Below are positions 27,559 through 35,550 of a stretch of DNA of 46,951 nt, one piece after another. The stretch is from the NCBI GenBank assembly GCA_937922815.1, contig CALAJP010000136.1, forward strand, positions 1-46,951. Direction: 5' to 3'. Every line of letters begins with the position of its first letter. The stretch's first letter is position 1. The stretch comes from an uncultured Saprospiraceae bacterium. Its GTDB lineage: Bacteria; Bacteroidota; Bacteroidia; Chitinophagales; Saprospiraceae. The translations under genes and the position numbers were made by a program. Under the pieces are notes generated by a model that did no database searches, was not told the DNA's origin, and worked only from the letters and a program-made list of their open reading frames with translations.

Positions 27559-28809
27559 CTATAAATCATCTTTACTATCTTCTAAGTTGAAGTAGTCAGC
27601 TAATTTATCTTTGGCTTCATTAATGTTCTCTGCAGTAGTGTTATAAAGATTCATGTTTCTAAAATCACTAGAACCTGCAAAAATCGTTAACAACTCGTTA
27701 ACTTGTTCATTTGTAATTGATTTCTTTTCATTAAATTGTAATGCATAAACAAATGCAATCGCTTCAGAAAGGTTATGACTTTTCAAACTAGGGTCATCAA
27801 TATTATTCAATCCACCATTCAAATAATGAATCGCTGTTGCTGCTGAGACTAACTCCCATTGCTTGCGAGCTTCTGCTCTTGCTTCATCTCTTGCTGTTAA
27901 GTTTTTAGCACTTATTGCTGCTCTTCCTTTTAGCATTTGATTCATAATATTTTGATTGGTTCCAACAACCCCATTAACAACATTTGAATAATTGCCCCAG
28001 AAAAATAATCCATCGGTATTAGTAGGAAAATCAATAGGTACTCCTAAATAGCCAAATGCTTCGTCCCAGTGGTGTTCCATAGCTGTTCCTTCTCCTTCTT
28101 CAACTGTTTCATTATCAACATTCATTCTGTCATCCCCCATATATACCGTAGTACCTTGGTAGTAGAAGCAAGCTCCCATCAATCCTTTTTCTATTAATTG
28201 AGCATATTCAACTCCCGTAGTACCTAATAAATATTGTTTAGAGTCATCAGTTGTACTTACTACCACTCCAGCAATACCGTCAGTACCTGCCACTGTTGAT
28301 TGACTTGCATTAGCAATTGCCCCCATTAAGTACTCAAAATCTTCTCTTACCGCTTCGAAAGTTTTTGATTTTAATTGTTTAGAATCATCATACGTACCTG
28401 CGAATCCTGCACCTTCTGCATTGCTAAACATAGCCGATAATTTGGTAGAATCTAATATGGTATTTGGTGTATTTCCTGTCCTTATATATGATTTAATTTC
28501 ATTCAACATTCCCAATCTTTGGATCTGCCCAGCATAACTTACGTTCTCAAAGCTATACGTCGAAGGAATGTCTAATGAATCTTTATGCATAGTATCGTCT
28601 ACATCTGTGTTATCCGTTACATACCCTTCTTTTTTGTCTTCAGGACAAACGGTTTCACTTGCGTCTGGATTTCCTAGTCCATCACTATCAGCATCTGCAT
28701 AGTAAGTAACTTTGGTGCAATCTACTGGTGTTGTCCCTTCATCGTCATTATCACAAGCTACAAAAGCAAGTGCCGTTAAGCATAAAAATAGTTTGGTAGT
28801 TTTTAGCAT
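27559..28809 (-). CDS. DUF4856 lipoprotein with an acidic, MopE-like metal-binding motif
   Basis: 416 residues. The lipobox is AFVAC (C19). Residues about 33-70 form an acidic module (YYADADSDGLGNPDASETVC and then CPEDK, DNTDVDD), like the Asp-rich metal-binding or thrombospondin-3-like repeats found in many Bacteroidota surface proteins, with cysteines at about 31, 53 and nearby. The DUF4856 domain (about 82-416) begins YSFENVSYAGQIQRLGMLNE and is mostly helical. Its function is unknown; the family usually co-occurs with imelysin. As the first gene of the four-gene operon it directly follows the promoter at 28857-28888. It may capture metal or hold the receptor complex together, which is inference from context. 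Confidence 0.88.
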   Translation of the reverse strand: MLKTTKLFLCLTALAFVACDNDDEGTTPVDCTKVTYYADADSDGLGNPDASETVCPEDKKEGYVTDNTDVDDTMHKDSLDIPSTYSFENVSYAGQIQRLGMLNEIKSYIRTGNTPNTILDSTKLSAMFSNAEGAGFAGTYDDSKQLKSKTFEAVREDFEYLMGAIANASQSTVAGTDGIAGVVVSTTDDSKQYLLGTTGVEYAQLIEKGLMGACFYYQGTTVYMGDDRMNVDNETVEEGEGTAMEHHWDEAFGYLGVPIDFPTNTDGLFFWGNYSNVVNGVVGTNQNIMNQMLKGRAAISAKNLTARDEARAEARKQWELVSAATAIHYLNGGLNNIDDPSLKSHNLSEAIAFVYALQFNEKKSITNEQVNELLTIFAGSSDFRNMNLYNTTAENINEAKDKLADYFNLEDSKDDL

Positions 28810-28856
28810 TTTTAATCTTTATTTAGATTTATTAAAAATAGTTTTGTTTTGTGGTG

Positions 28857-28888
28857 CAAAAATAACAATTCTATATTTAATAATCCAA
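28857..28888 (-). promoter_or_regulatory. Promoter of the DUF4856-imelysin-carboxylase-receptor operon
   Basis: On the minus strand TTG (28888-28886), 21 bases and TATTTTTG (28864-28857) match the Bacteroidota -33/-7 pattern. The -7 box ends 47 bases before the DUF4856 ATG. Confidence 0.6.
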
Positions 28889-28910
28889 TACCGTAAGTTC
28901 ATAAAACGAT

Positions 28911-28928
28911 ATACCTAAAATTAGGTAT
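28911..28928. promoter_or_regulatory. 18-bp palindrome, candidate operator
   Basis: ATACCTAA and TTAGGTAT flank AA in a perfect dyad. An outer pair ATACCG (28888-28893) and CGGTAT (28930-28935) is nested around it. The centre lies about 70 bases upstream of the predicted start of the iron-type operon, a usual position for an activator, though a repressor of the divergent gene is also possible. The regulator is not identifiable from here. Confidence 0.5.
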
Positions 28929-29269
28929 TCGGTATAACTAAAGCTGATAGGGAATGAAATGGAAAGTTTAAATTATAATCAGGACGGGGTTTAAATCACA
29001 AATGTAAGGGTGAAATAACGACGATTTACGAGTGTTTTACAGAATATCACATTTTTCAAATTGGATTTTTTGTTCTTTTCGAAAAAACAAAATCACACTT
29101 CCTGAGATTCCCTACTTTTTAGACTAAAAAAAGGTATTGATATAATAAACAATTCAATTTATGAAACATATTTTATAAATAAAACTCAAAGAACAAACTT
29201 TAATCCGAAAAAATACCTATTTTTTATAGAACTTTGCAGTTCCATAAACCACACACTTTTAAAACAAGC

Positions 29270-29806
29270 ATGAGTATGGAAGGAAACGAATTATTCTATT
29301 CAAAGTTAGGTTATTGGTTAGCAGCTACAATATTGGGCTTGTTAGTCGGTTTATTATTTTGGTTTGTAACTTATCTGAAGTCAAAAAATTTGAAAGCGGA
29401 TTTTGATGCTCTTCAAAAGAAACACAATACTCTAATTGATTCTTCTGAATTATTATCCAACAGAATTGCTGAACACAAATCAACTATTCATAATACCATC
29501 GAAGAAAAAGACGCACTGTCTTTTGAAGTGAATCAATTAAATAGCACTATTATCAATCTCAACCGAAAAATTAATCAATTAGAAGTTGAAAAAAATGAGT
29601 TGATAAATTCGAAAGATCAAAATATTTCTTTAGTCGGAAGTGCTCAAGAAGACCTTGACCACATAGCAAAATTGGAAGAAGCTATCCGCTCTAAGGATAA
29701 TCGTATCGAAATATTAGAGGCCGCTGTTATTAAAAGTAATTCTCTTAGAAAAAGCGTTATGAGTAAATATCTCGACATCAAAAAACAATCAGATTCTCAT
29801 TCCTAA
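29270..29806 (+). CDS. Small membrane-anchored coiled-coil protein, function unknown
   Basis: 178 residues from the ATG at 29270. A longer frame from a TTG at 29234 would start inside the candidate -7 box, so I reject it; ATG 29276 is also possible. One membrane helix (about 14-36, GYWLAATILGLLVGLLFWFV) is followed by a long heptad-rich coiled coil rich in Glu, Lys, Asn and Ile (about 40-165), placed in the cytoplasm if the N-terminus faces out. I recognise no family. Small proteins of this build often act as scaffolds or in envelope or division processes, but nothing here specifies one. It lies 22 bases before the helicase gene and probably shares its transcript. Confidence 0.75.
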   Translation: MSMEGNELFYSKLGYWLAATILGLLVGLLFWFVTYLKSKNLKADFDALQKKHNTLIDSSELLSNRIAEHKSTIHNTIEEKDALSFEVNQLNSTIINLNRKINQLEVEKNELINSKDQNISLVGSAQEDLDHIAKLEEAIRSKDNRIEILEAAVIKSNSLRKSVMSKYLDIKKQSDSHS

Positions 29807-29828
29807 ATTACTTTTTAATTTCAAACAA

Positions 29829-31139
29829 ATGTCTATCAAAAAAATATCTCAACAATCGATTCTAAATAATTTGGGATTTGAACACCTGAACGAAATTCAG
29901 CATAAAACACTGAAAATATCGAATCAAAAAAATATACTTCTAATCGCTCCCACAGGAAGTGGAAAAACGGTTGCGTTTTTGCTCGTTTTATTAGAAAAAT
30001 TGCAAGAAAAAAACGGAATCCAAACGTTGATTTTAGCCCCTACTCGTGAATTGGTTTTACAAATAGAATCGGTTCTTAAGAAAATGAAAGTGCCTTTCAA
30101 AGTTTCTGCTTGTTATGGCGGACACCCTTTTCAGGTCGAAAAAAAGAACCTCAAAGAACCTCCTACTATTTTGATTGGTACACCTGGAAGAATAAAAGAC
30201 CATATCAACAGAGGTACTATCGAACCAGAAAGTATTCAAACGATTATTTTTGATGAATTTGATAAAAGTTTAGAGTTTGGTTTTTCAAAAGAGATGGAAT
30301 TTATTGTCAATAAGTCTATTAATATTGAAAACAAGATTCTTGCTTCTGCCACTCAGTCTATTGAAGTACCAGAATATATTAGCTTCCAAAACCCTAAAAT
30401 AGTTGAAGTTGAGAGCAAAAACACCAATTATCTGACAATTAAAAAGTGGGTAACAGAAAAAAAAGAAAAATTCGAAGGATTGACTTTATTGCTTAATAAT
30501 TTGAATACTGACGAAAATGCAATCGTATTTGCCAACCATAGAGAGGCTTGCAATCGTATTAGTGAATTTATCGAAAAACACAATATCACGCATAGTTTAT
30601 TTCACGGTGGATTAGAACAAAAAGACCGTGAGTTGGAGTTAACAAAATTTAGAAATGGAAGTACCAAAGTCTTAATTGCTACTGATATTGCGGCTCGTGG
30701 TATTGATATTCCAGACTTGGATTTTGTAATTCATTATCAAATACCGCCGCAAGAAAGCACTTTTATTCATAGAAATGGGCGGACTGCCCGAATGAAAGCT
30801 ACTGGAACTAGTGTTTTGTTAATGACCGATGCCGACTATACGCCGACATACTTGGACACAGAACCCGAATTGATAACGCTCCGAGAAGATGCAAAAATCA
30901 CTACACCCGCCTTTCGTACCATCAAAATTAATAAAGGAAAAAAAGACAAAGTAAATAAGGTTGATTATGTAGGTTTTTTCTTGCAATTCGACTTTATGGA
31001 CAAAGCTGATTTGGGGCTTATCGAAATAAAAGATTTTAGTTCTTATGTTGCCGTTTCTCAATCAAAAGCAAAAAAACTATTTTCTGTAATTAAGGATAAA
31101 AAATTAAAAAATAAAAGTCCTCGATTTACCATTTTATAA
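29829..31139 (+). CDS. DEAD-box RNA helicase with a DbpA-type RNA-binding C-terminus
   Basis: 436 residues. The two RecA-like domains show motif I APTGSGKT (40-47), PTREL (71-75), motif II as DEFD (142-145) rather than DEAD, SAT (173-175), VLIATDIAARGID (281-293) and HRNGRTAR (314-321). The C-terminal part (about 355-436) matches the DbpA RNA-recognition domain: KVDYVGFF, then IEIKDFSSYVAV and a KLFSVIKDKKLKNK helix. DbpA binds 23S rRNA hairpin 92 and acts in 50S assembly, so ribosome biogenesis is likely. Whether it binds that hairpin is untested. The DEFD variant keeps both acidic residues needed for ATP hydrolysis. It lies just after the coiled-coil gene. Confidence 0.92.
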   Translation: MSIKKISQQSILNNLGFEHLNEIQHKTLKISNQKNILLIAPTGSGKTVAFLLVLLEKLQEKNGIQTLILAPTRELVLQIESVLKKMKVPFKVSACYGGHPFQVEKKNLKEPPTILIGTPGRIKDHINRGTIEPESIQTIIFDEFDKSLEFGFSKEMEFIVNKSINIENKILASATQSIEVPEYISFQNPKIVEVESKNTNYLTIKKWVTEKKEKFEGLTLLLNNLNTDENAIVFANHREACNRISEFIEKHNITHSLFHGGLEQKDRELELTKFRNGSTKVLIATDIAARGIDIPDLDFVIHYQIPPQESTFIHRNGRTARMKATGTSVLLMTDADYTPTYLDTEPELITLREDAKITTPAFRTIKINKGKKDKVNKVDYVGFFLQFDFMDKADLGLIEIKDFSSYVAVSQSKAKKLFSVIKDKKLKNKSPRFTIL

Positions 31140-31189
31140 AACTCAGGCTACCACCAGACAACATTCAAACTTATCATTTTTAAATTGAT

Positions 31190-31197
31190 TACATTTG
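31190..31197 (+). promoter_or_regulatory. Candidate -7 box of the threonine dehydratase gene
   Basis: TACATTTG matches TAnnTTTG, 40 bases before the ATG and about 50 after the helicase stop. No -33 TTG is seen at normal spacing. Confidence 0.45.
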
Positions 31198-31237
31198 TAA
31201 AAGCACAAAGTTTTTAATATAAAAAGTTAAGTTTAGG

Positions 31238-32494
31238 ATGGATATAAAATCCGTATCATTAGAGAAGATTTATAAGGCAAAAAATAGACTCAAAGCAGTA
31301 GCGACCAAAACGCCGCTTATGTATTCGGAAACCTTATCGAATAAACTAAATGCAAATATTTGGTTGAAAAGAGAGGACCTTCAAGTTGTACGTTCTTACA
31401 AAATTCGAGGAGCATACAATATGATGGCTCAGTTGTCGGACGAACAAAAAGAAAAAGGAATTGTATGTGCCAGTGCAGGAAATCATGCACAAGGAGTTGC
31501 ACTTGCTTGTGAAAAACTAAAAATAAAAGGCAAAATCTTCATGCCAGTAACGACTCCACTACAAAAGAGAACCAAAGTAAAACTGTTCGGTGATAATTAT
31601 GTAGATGTAGAGTTGGTTGGCGACACCTATGACGAAGCGTACGAAGCCAGTATAAATTACATGAACCAATTTCAAAGTAATTTCATTCACCCTTTCAACG
31701 ATATTAATGGAATAATTGGTCAGGCTACCGTAGGCATGGAAATTTTAGACGAAATGACAGAGCCCATAGACTATTTGTTTTTACCCATTGGTGGGGGTGG
31801 CTTGGCGGCAGGCGTTAGCAGTTATTTCAAACAACTGAGTTCCAACACAAAAATAATAGGAGTCGAACCCGAAGGAGCTCCTTCGATGAAGGTATCTATC
31901 GACAAAGGCATAAATACAGAATTGGATAAAATCAACCCTTTTGTAGATGGAGCTTCAGTAGCCAAAGTGGGGGATTTGTGTTTTAAAATTTGCAAAGACA
32001 CCTTGGACAATATAGTTACGGTGCCTGAAGGGAAAATTTGTACAACCATTTTGGATTTGTACAACGAAGATGCTATTGTTGCCGAACCTGCGGGTGCATT
32101 ATCTATATCTTCTCTCGATTTTTATAAAGAAGAAATTAAGGGTAAAAATGTGGTTGCCATTCTTTCTGGAGGGAATAACGACATCACCAGAATGGAAGAA
32201 ATAAAAGAAAAATCGATGCTCTACGAGGGTATTAAACACTATTTTATTATTAATTTTCCGCAAAGAGCAGGGGCTCTGAAAGAATTTCTGAACGATATTT
32301 TAGGAGCTGAAGACGATATTACGTACTTCGAATATACTAAGAAACTAAATGCACCTTCTGGGCCTGCAATAGTAGGAATTGTAGCCCATAGTCAAGAGAG
32401 CATAGCGTTGATTAGAACAAAAATGAGAGATAAGCAATTTGACTTCCAAGATATAAACCAACAGCCCGACTTATATAGACTATTGATTAAATAA
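31238..32494 (+). CDS. ilvA: Threonine dehydratase (threonine ammonia-lyase)
   Basis: 418 residues. It converts threonine to 2-oxobutanoate and ammonia, the entry to isoleucine synthesis. The fold-type II PLP core shows LKREDLQVVRSYKIRGAYN with Schiff-base K56, SAGNHAQG (79-86) and the phosphate-binding GGGGLAAG near 187-194. A single ACT-like domain of about 90 residues closes the protein (from about 330, KHYFIINFPQRAGALKEFL), which would allow feedback control. The length is shorter than the two-ACT E. coli IlvA (514) and resembles the 1-ACT forms common in Bacteroidota. A biosynthetic rather than a catabolic role is inferred from the ACT-like domain. No ilv genes are adjacent. It is preceded by a -7 box. 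Confidence 0.95.
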   Translation: MDIKSVSLEKIYKAKNRLKAVATKTPLMYSETLSNKLNANIWLKREDLQVVRSYKIRGAYNMMAQLSDEQKEKGIVCASAGNHAQGVALACEKLKIKGKIFMPVTTPLQKRTKVKLFGDNYVDVELVGDTYDEAYEASINYMNQFQSNFIHPFNDINGIIGQATVGMEILDEMTEPIDYLFLPIGGGGLAAGVSSYFKQLSSNTKIIGVEPEGAPSMKVSIDKGINTELDKINPFVDGASVAKVGDLCFKICKDTLDNIVTVPEGKICTTILDLYNEDAIVAEPAGALSISSLDFYKEEIKGKNVVAILSGGNNDITRMEEIKEKSMLYEGIKHYFIINFPQRAGALKEFLNDILGAEDDITYFEYTKKLNAPSGPAIVGIVAHSQESIALIRTKMRDKQFDFQDINQQPDLYRLLIK

Positions 32495-32567
32495 CAAACC
32501 TTATTTTGTAAATCTACGTTAAGTTATAATTGTTTACAAAAACATATCAAAAGGAATCTCAATACAA

Positions 32568-33734
32568 ATGCTAAAAACAAACATCCCTTTCCATCTATTT
32601 TTTCTTTGTCTATTCGTACTTCAATTAGGCGCATGCAAGGTTATGGAAAAGGTTATGAAAAAAGAAGAAAAAGCGGTCGTTTCCAGTAATAAAAATGATT
32701 TCACTGACGAAAAATCAAGGCTTGGTTATGAAATCGAGAAAATTATTTATTACGAAACCAACCTCAATCACGAAGAAACGCCTGGTTTTGTTATCGGAAT
32801 AATTAAAGATGATTCTACTTATTTTTACGAATACGGGCACACTGACTTTAACGAACATACACGAATCAATAAATCTCATATTTTTGAAATAGGAGGCATT
32901 TCTAAAATATATTCGGCTGCATTAGTACAAGTTTTACAAGACAAAAACCTAATTTCATATACAGAAACTGTCGCTCAAATATTAGATTTGAAAGAGCCCA
33001 GCGAACATGCTCAAAAGACAACCATATTAGATTTAGTAACACATACTTCTGGCTTGCCAATGCTTCCTTTTGGCTTTGGAATTCGACAAAAAGACGCTCA
33101 AAATCCTTATGTTAACTATTCTAAAAAAATGCTAATAGATAGTTATCTCGAATTCTCAAACCAATATAGCAACGATAAAAAATATACCTATTCTGATTAT
33201 AATTATGCTTTGTTAGAAATATTGATAGAGAAGAAATTAAAAATGTCATGGCATGAACTGTTTGCCAAATATATTGCTACCCCTGCCGAATTTAAGGCTA
33301 CGGGTCTACAGCCCGAACTCACCGCCACCAGTGGATTTAACAGAACAGGAAATAAAGCCCCTAATTGGGAATTCAGTTCCTTTGCAGCTTCGGTAGGCGT
33401 AAAAACTAATGCAACAGAGGCAATTAATTTCTTAAACTTACATCTAGATGATTCTCATAAATTATCAAAAAGTATTCAAAAAATAACCGAACCATATTTG
33501 CAATTAGAAGAAAAAGAAGAAGCTTATGTGGCAAAAGGTTGGCATGTTTTAGTCCCCAACTCTTATCACCAAATCCTTACCCATACGGGTTTTACCGCAG
33601 GACATAGAGCGTATATGGGGTTAATAAAAAAGACAAAAACAGGCGTTGTTATTTTATCTAATTCGGAAGTGGAACTTGATAGTTTAGGCTTGTTAATTTT
33701 ACGTCACCTAAACAATTATTGGAAAGCTAATTAG
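32568..33734 (+). CDS. Beta-lactamase-fold (class C/serine hydrolase-like) lipoprotein lacking the nucleophile Ser
   Basis: 388 residues. A lipobox (LGAC, C23) makes it a lipoprotein. The rest matches the class C beta-lactamase/esterase family: FEIGGISKIYSAALVQ, THTSGLP, then KYTYSDYNYALLE and the C-terminal HTGFTAGH. The SxxK motif is altered: the family's EIGSITK reads EIGGISK here, so the Ser is Gly110 while K113 stays. The Tyr motif is YSD (208-210) instead of YSN, and the HTG box (339-341) is intact. The base calls GGAGGC at the codons are unambiguous. The protein is therefore unlikely to hydrolyse beta-lactams or esters and may act as a binding protein. It lies alone, 73 bases after ilvA; the SUI1 promoter overlaps its 3' end. 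Confidence 0.88.
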   Translation: MLKTNIPFHLFFLCLFVLQLGACKVMEKVMKKEEKAVVSSNKNDFTDEKSRLGYEIEKIIYYETNLNHEETPGFVIGIIKDDSTYFYEYGHTDFNEHTRINKSHIFEIGGISKIYSAALVQVLQDKNLISYTETVAQILDLKEPSEHAQKTTILDLVTHTSGLPMLPFGFGIRQKDAQNPYVNYSKKMLIDSYLEFSNQYSNDKKYTYSDYNYALLEILIEKKLKMSWHELFAKYIATPAEFKATGLQPELTATSGFNRTGNKAPNWEFSSFAASVGVKTNATEAINFLNLHLDDSHKLSKSIQKITEPYLQLEEKEEAYVAKGWHVLVPNSYHQILTHTGFTAGHRAYMGLIKKTKTGVVILSNSEVELDSLGLLILRHLNNYWKAN

Positions 33735-33749
33735 AAGTTTTTAACTTTG
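33719..33749 (+). promoter_or_regulatory. Promoter of the SUI1-like gene
   Basis: TTG (33719-33721), 20 bases and TAACTTTG (33742-33749) fit the Bacteroidota -33/-7 pattern closely. The -33 element lies inside the last codons of the upstream lipoprotein gene. The TTG inside the -7 box is not a start codon; the ATG follows 27 bases later. Confidence 0.65.
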
Positions 33750-33776
33750 AAGAAATTTCAAATAAATCTTCAAAAA

Positions 33777-34106
33777 ATGGCTAAAAAGAAAAAAAAAGTA
33801 GGTGTCGTATTTTCTACTAATCCAGATTACGAATATCAAACAGAAAATAACGAAGAAGAAACGCTACCCATCGAAAATCAAAAATTGCGTGTCCTAATTG
33901 ACCGAAAACAACGAAAAGGCAAAGAAGTCACCCTTGTTGAAGGTTTTGTAGGTACAGAGGCGGATTTAAAAGAACTAGGTAAGAAGTTAAAAACACATTG
34001 TGGTGTCGGTGGAAGTGTAAAAAATCAAGAAATTTTAATTCAAGGCAATCAAGTTGAAAAGGTTTTCGCTTTTTTGCAAAAGTTAGGTTATTCTACCCGA
34101 AAATAA
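33777..34106 (+). CDS. SUI1/eIF1-like translation factor
   Basis: 109 residues from the ATG at 33777 (MAKKKKK). An in-frame TTG at 33747 falls in the -7 box and is rejected as a start. The SUI1 domain (about 36-105) has DRKQRKGKEVTLVEGF, the basic loop, and THCGVGGSVKNQEILIQGN, the glycine-rich segment of the eIF1 family and of bacterial YciH. Homologues help to discriminate initiator codons or initiation complexes; the precise role in bacteria is not settled. The N-terminal Lys run is probably unstructured. It lies 41 bases before the MFS gene, and the two may be co-transcribed. Confidence 0.9.
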   Translation: MAKKKKKVGVVFSTNPDYEYQTENNEEETLPIENQKLRVLIDRKQRKGKEVTLVEGFVGTEADLKELGKKLKTHCGVGGSVKNQEILIQGNQVEKVFAFLQKLGYSTRK

Positions 34107-34147
34107 TTATAATTTTACATCCTCCTACCCTATTAATTTAGTTCGTT

Positions 34148-35314
34148 ATGCAATCCAATCACCTCGTCCAATTCATTCAACACAAGACGTCTTTGTGTGT
34201 CGGAATTGTATTTTCAATCATGGGCTTTTTATTTGGAGTCTGGGCAACAGCCATCCCGTTTGTTAAAAATCAGTATAATTTAAATGATCAAGAATTAGGT
34301 ATTCTCTTGTTATTTTTACCATTCGGTACTATATTCATCAATCCTTTTTTATCAAAAATATTAGCATGGAAAGGTGTTGCCAATTGTACCTTTTGGGGTG
34401 CAAATATTTTGGCTTTTGCCTATGCTATTCCTACTAACGTAAACAATATTTACCTATTAGCGGCTTCGCTACTTTTTGTGGGTTTTTCTATTTCTTTGAC
34501 CAATATTTCAATGAATATAGCAGCGAGTTTGATTGAAGAATTGGAGGGTAAAAAAATTTTAGCAACCTGCCACGGTATGTTTAGTGTTGGTTTGATGCTA
34601 GGAAGTTTTGGAGGAAGTTTAGCCTATGGATTGGGCGTAGAATGTTCCCAATTCGCTATTTTAGTGAGTATTGGAATTTTAGCTTTATTACATTTTATTT
34701 TAAAATCGAATATCTACAAAACCCCCGTTCGCAAAACACCCACTACCGGGAAAAATGCCAGTTTTGTACTCCCCAAAGGCTTATTATTAATTATAATATT
34801 GATTTCAGTTTTTTCTAATTTCATCGAAGGAGCAATGCCCGATTGGTCTGGTATTTATCTCAAAGAAATCATTCATGCAGAAGAAATTTATTGGGGACTG
34901 GGCATTACTACCTATTCGTTTATGATGGCTTCTGGTCGATTTTTCGGGGATTCTATTATTCCTAAATGGGGGAGTAAAAAAGTCGTTCAAAGAGGAGGGT
35001 TTTTAGTTTTTATTTCGTTTATATTAATCACGAGTATTGATAATGTGTGGGTTAGTCTATTGGGTTTTGCTACCATAGGCTTGGGTATTTCCTGCGTTGC
35101 CCCAATTATGTATAGCCAAGCATCCAAGATACCTGACCTAAAAGAAGGCGTAGGTTTAGCGACTCTCAACTCGTTTAGTATTGCTGGTTTTCTCTTTGGG
35201 CCTGTATTGATAGGTATTATTTCGGAAGCGACCAATCTAAAAATTGCTTTTATCTTCTTGACGGTCTTGGTTGGTCTTTGGATTGTGCTGTCTTATTTTT
35301 TCAAACCGAGATGA
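34148..35314 (+). CDS. Major facilitator superfamily transporter
   Basis: 388 residues with about 12 hydrophobic segments in two halves, starting with a helix that contains SIMGFLFGVWATAIPFVK and the loop LNDQELGILLLFLPFGTIF typical of the YbjJ-like/FHS-related branch. The A-motif-like region between helices 2 and 3 is weak. The family moves small solutes across the inner membrane by symport or antiport; the substrate (sugar, drug or metabolite) cannot be told. The gene ends in TGATG, so the stop overlaps the start of a small downstream frame by one base (35314). Confidence 0.88.
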   Translation: MQSNHLVQFIQHKTSLCVGIVFSIMGFLFGVWATAIPFVKNQYNLNDQELGILLLFLPFGTIFINPFLSKILAWKGVANCTFWGANILAFAYAIPTNVNNIYLLAASLLFVGFSISLTNISMNIAASLIEELEGKKILATCHGMFSVGLMLGSFGGSLAYGLGVECSQFAILVSIGILALLHFILKSNIYKTPVRKTPTTGKNASFVLPKGLLLIIILISVFSNFIEGAMPDWSGIYLKEIIHAEEIYWGLGITTYSFMMASGRFFGDSIIPKWGSKKVVQRGGFLVFISFILITSIDNVWVSLLGFATIGLGISCVAPIMYSQASKIPDLKEGVGLATLNSFSIAGFLFGPVLIGIISEATNLKIAFIFLTVLVGLWIVLSYFFKPR

Positions 35315-35459
35315 TGGGTAAAAAGAAGAAAAAACTAAAGTAAAAAGTACCCCCCATTGGAGAAAAACAATAGGTTTAATTGCTTGGCTTGTGTTTTTTA
35401 TAGTCTTATGCTTCCTATCTCTAGTTTTCATAATATACTTACCTAGCACAACCTTTTAA
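35314..35459 (+). pseudogene. Frame-disrupted small membrane protein
   Basis: An ATG at 35314 overlaps the last base of the MFS stop (TGATG). It encodes MGKKKKKLK and stops at 35341-35343. In the -1 frame the reading continues open to 35457-35459, coding for a basic stretch (VKSTPHWRK), a hydrophobic helix (about 25 residues, from IGLIAWLVFF to FIIYLP) and a short tail. One extra A in the six-A run at 35329-35334 would give an intact 48-residue protein with one membrane helix. This could be a real frameshift, a sequencing error in the homopolymer, or ribosomal slippage. The stop/start coupling to the MFS gene supports a once-real gene. Confidence 0.5.
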
Positions 35460-35550
35460 TTCTATGTTAAACCAAATTACAACATTTAAACGGATATTAT
35501 AATGTAATTCCATATATTAGCATTACATTAATAATCAATACTTTTTTAGC

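Larger units (their letters stand above)
28810..29269. other. Divergent control region between the iron-type operon and the coiled-coil/helicase genes
   Basis: These 460 bases hold a minus-strand promoter (28857-28888), a perfect 18-bp palindrome (28911-28928), and repeated GGTAT/ATACC half-sites: 28888, 28911, 28923, 28930, 29132 and 29213. An A/T dyad (29208-29225, arms AAAAAATA and TATTTTTT) lies just before a weak plus-strand -7 box (GAACTTTG, 29229-29236). No RNA gene or small open frame is supported. Confidence 0.55.

Noticed and set aside
29234-29269. TTG start for the coiled-coil gene
   Set aside because: The TTG lies inside the candidate -7 box; the ATG at 29270 fits better.
29829-31139. 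Helicase as a pseudo-enzyme because DEAD is DEFD
   Set aside because: The two acidic residues needed for Mg-ATP are kept and all other motifs are intact.
33747-33776. TTG start for the SUI1-like gene
   Set aside because: The TTG is part of the -7 box TAACTTTG; the ATG at 33777 gives the normal N-terminus.
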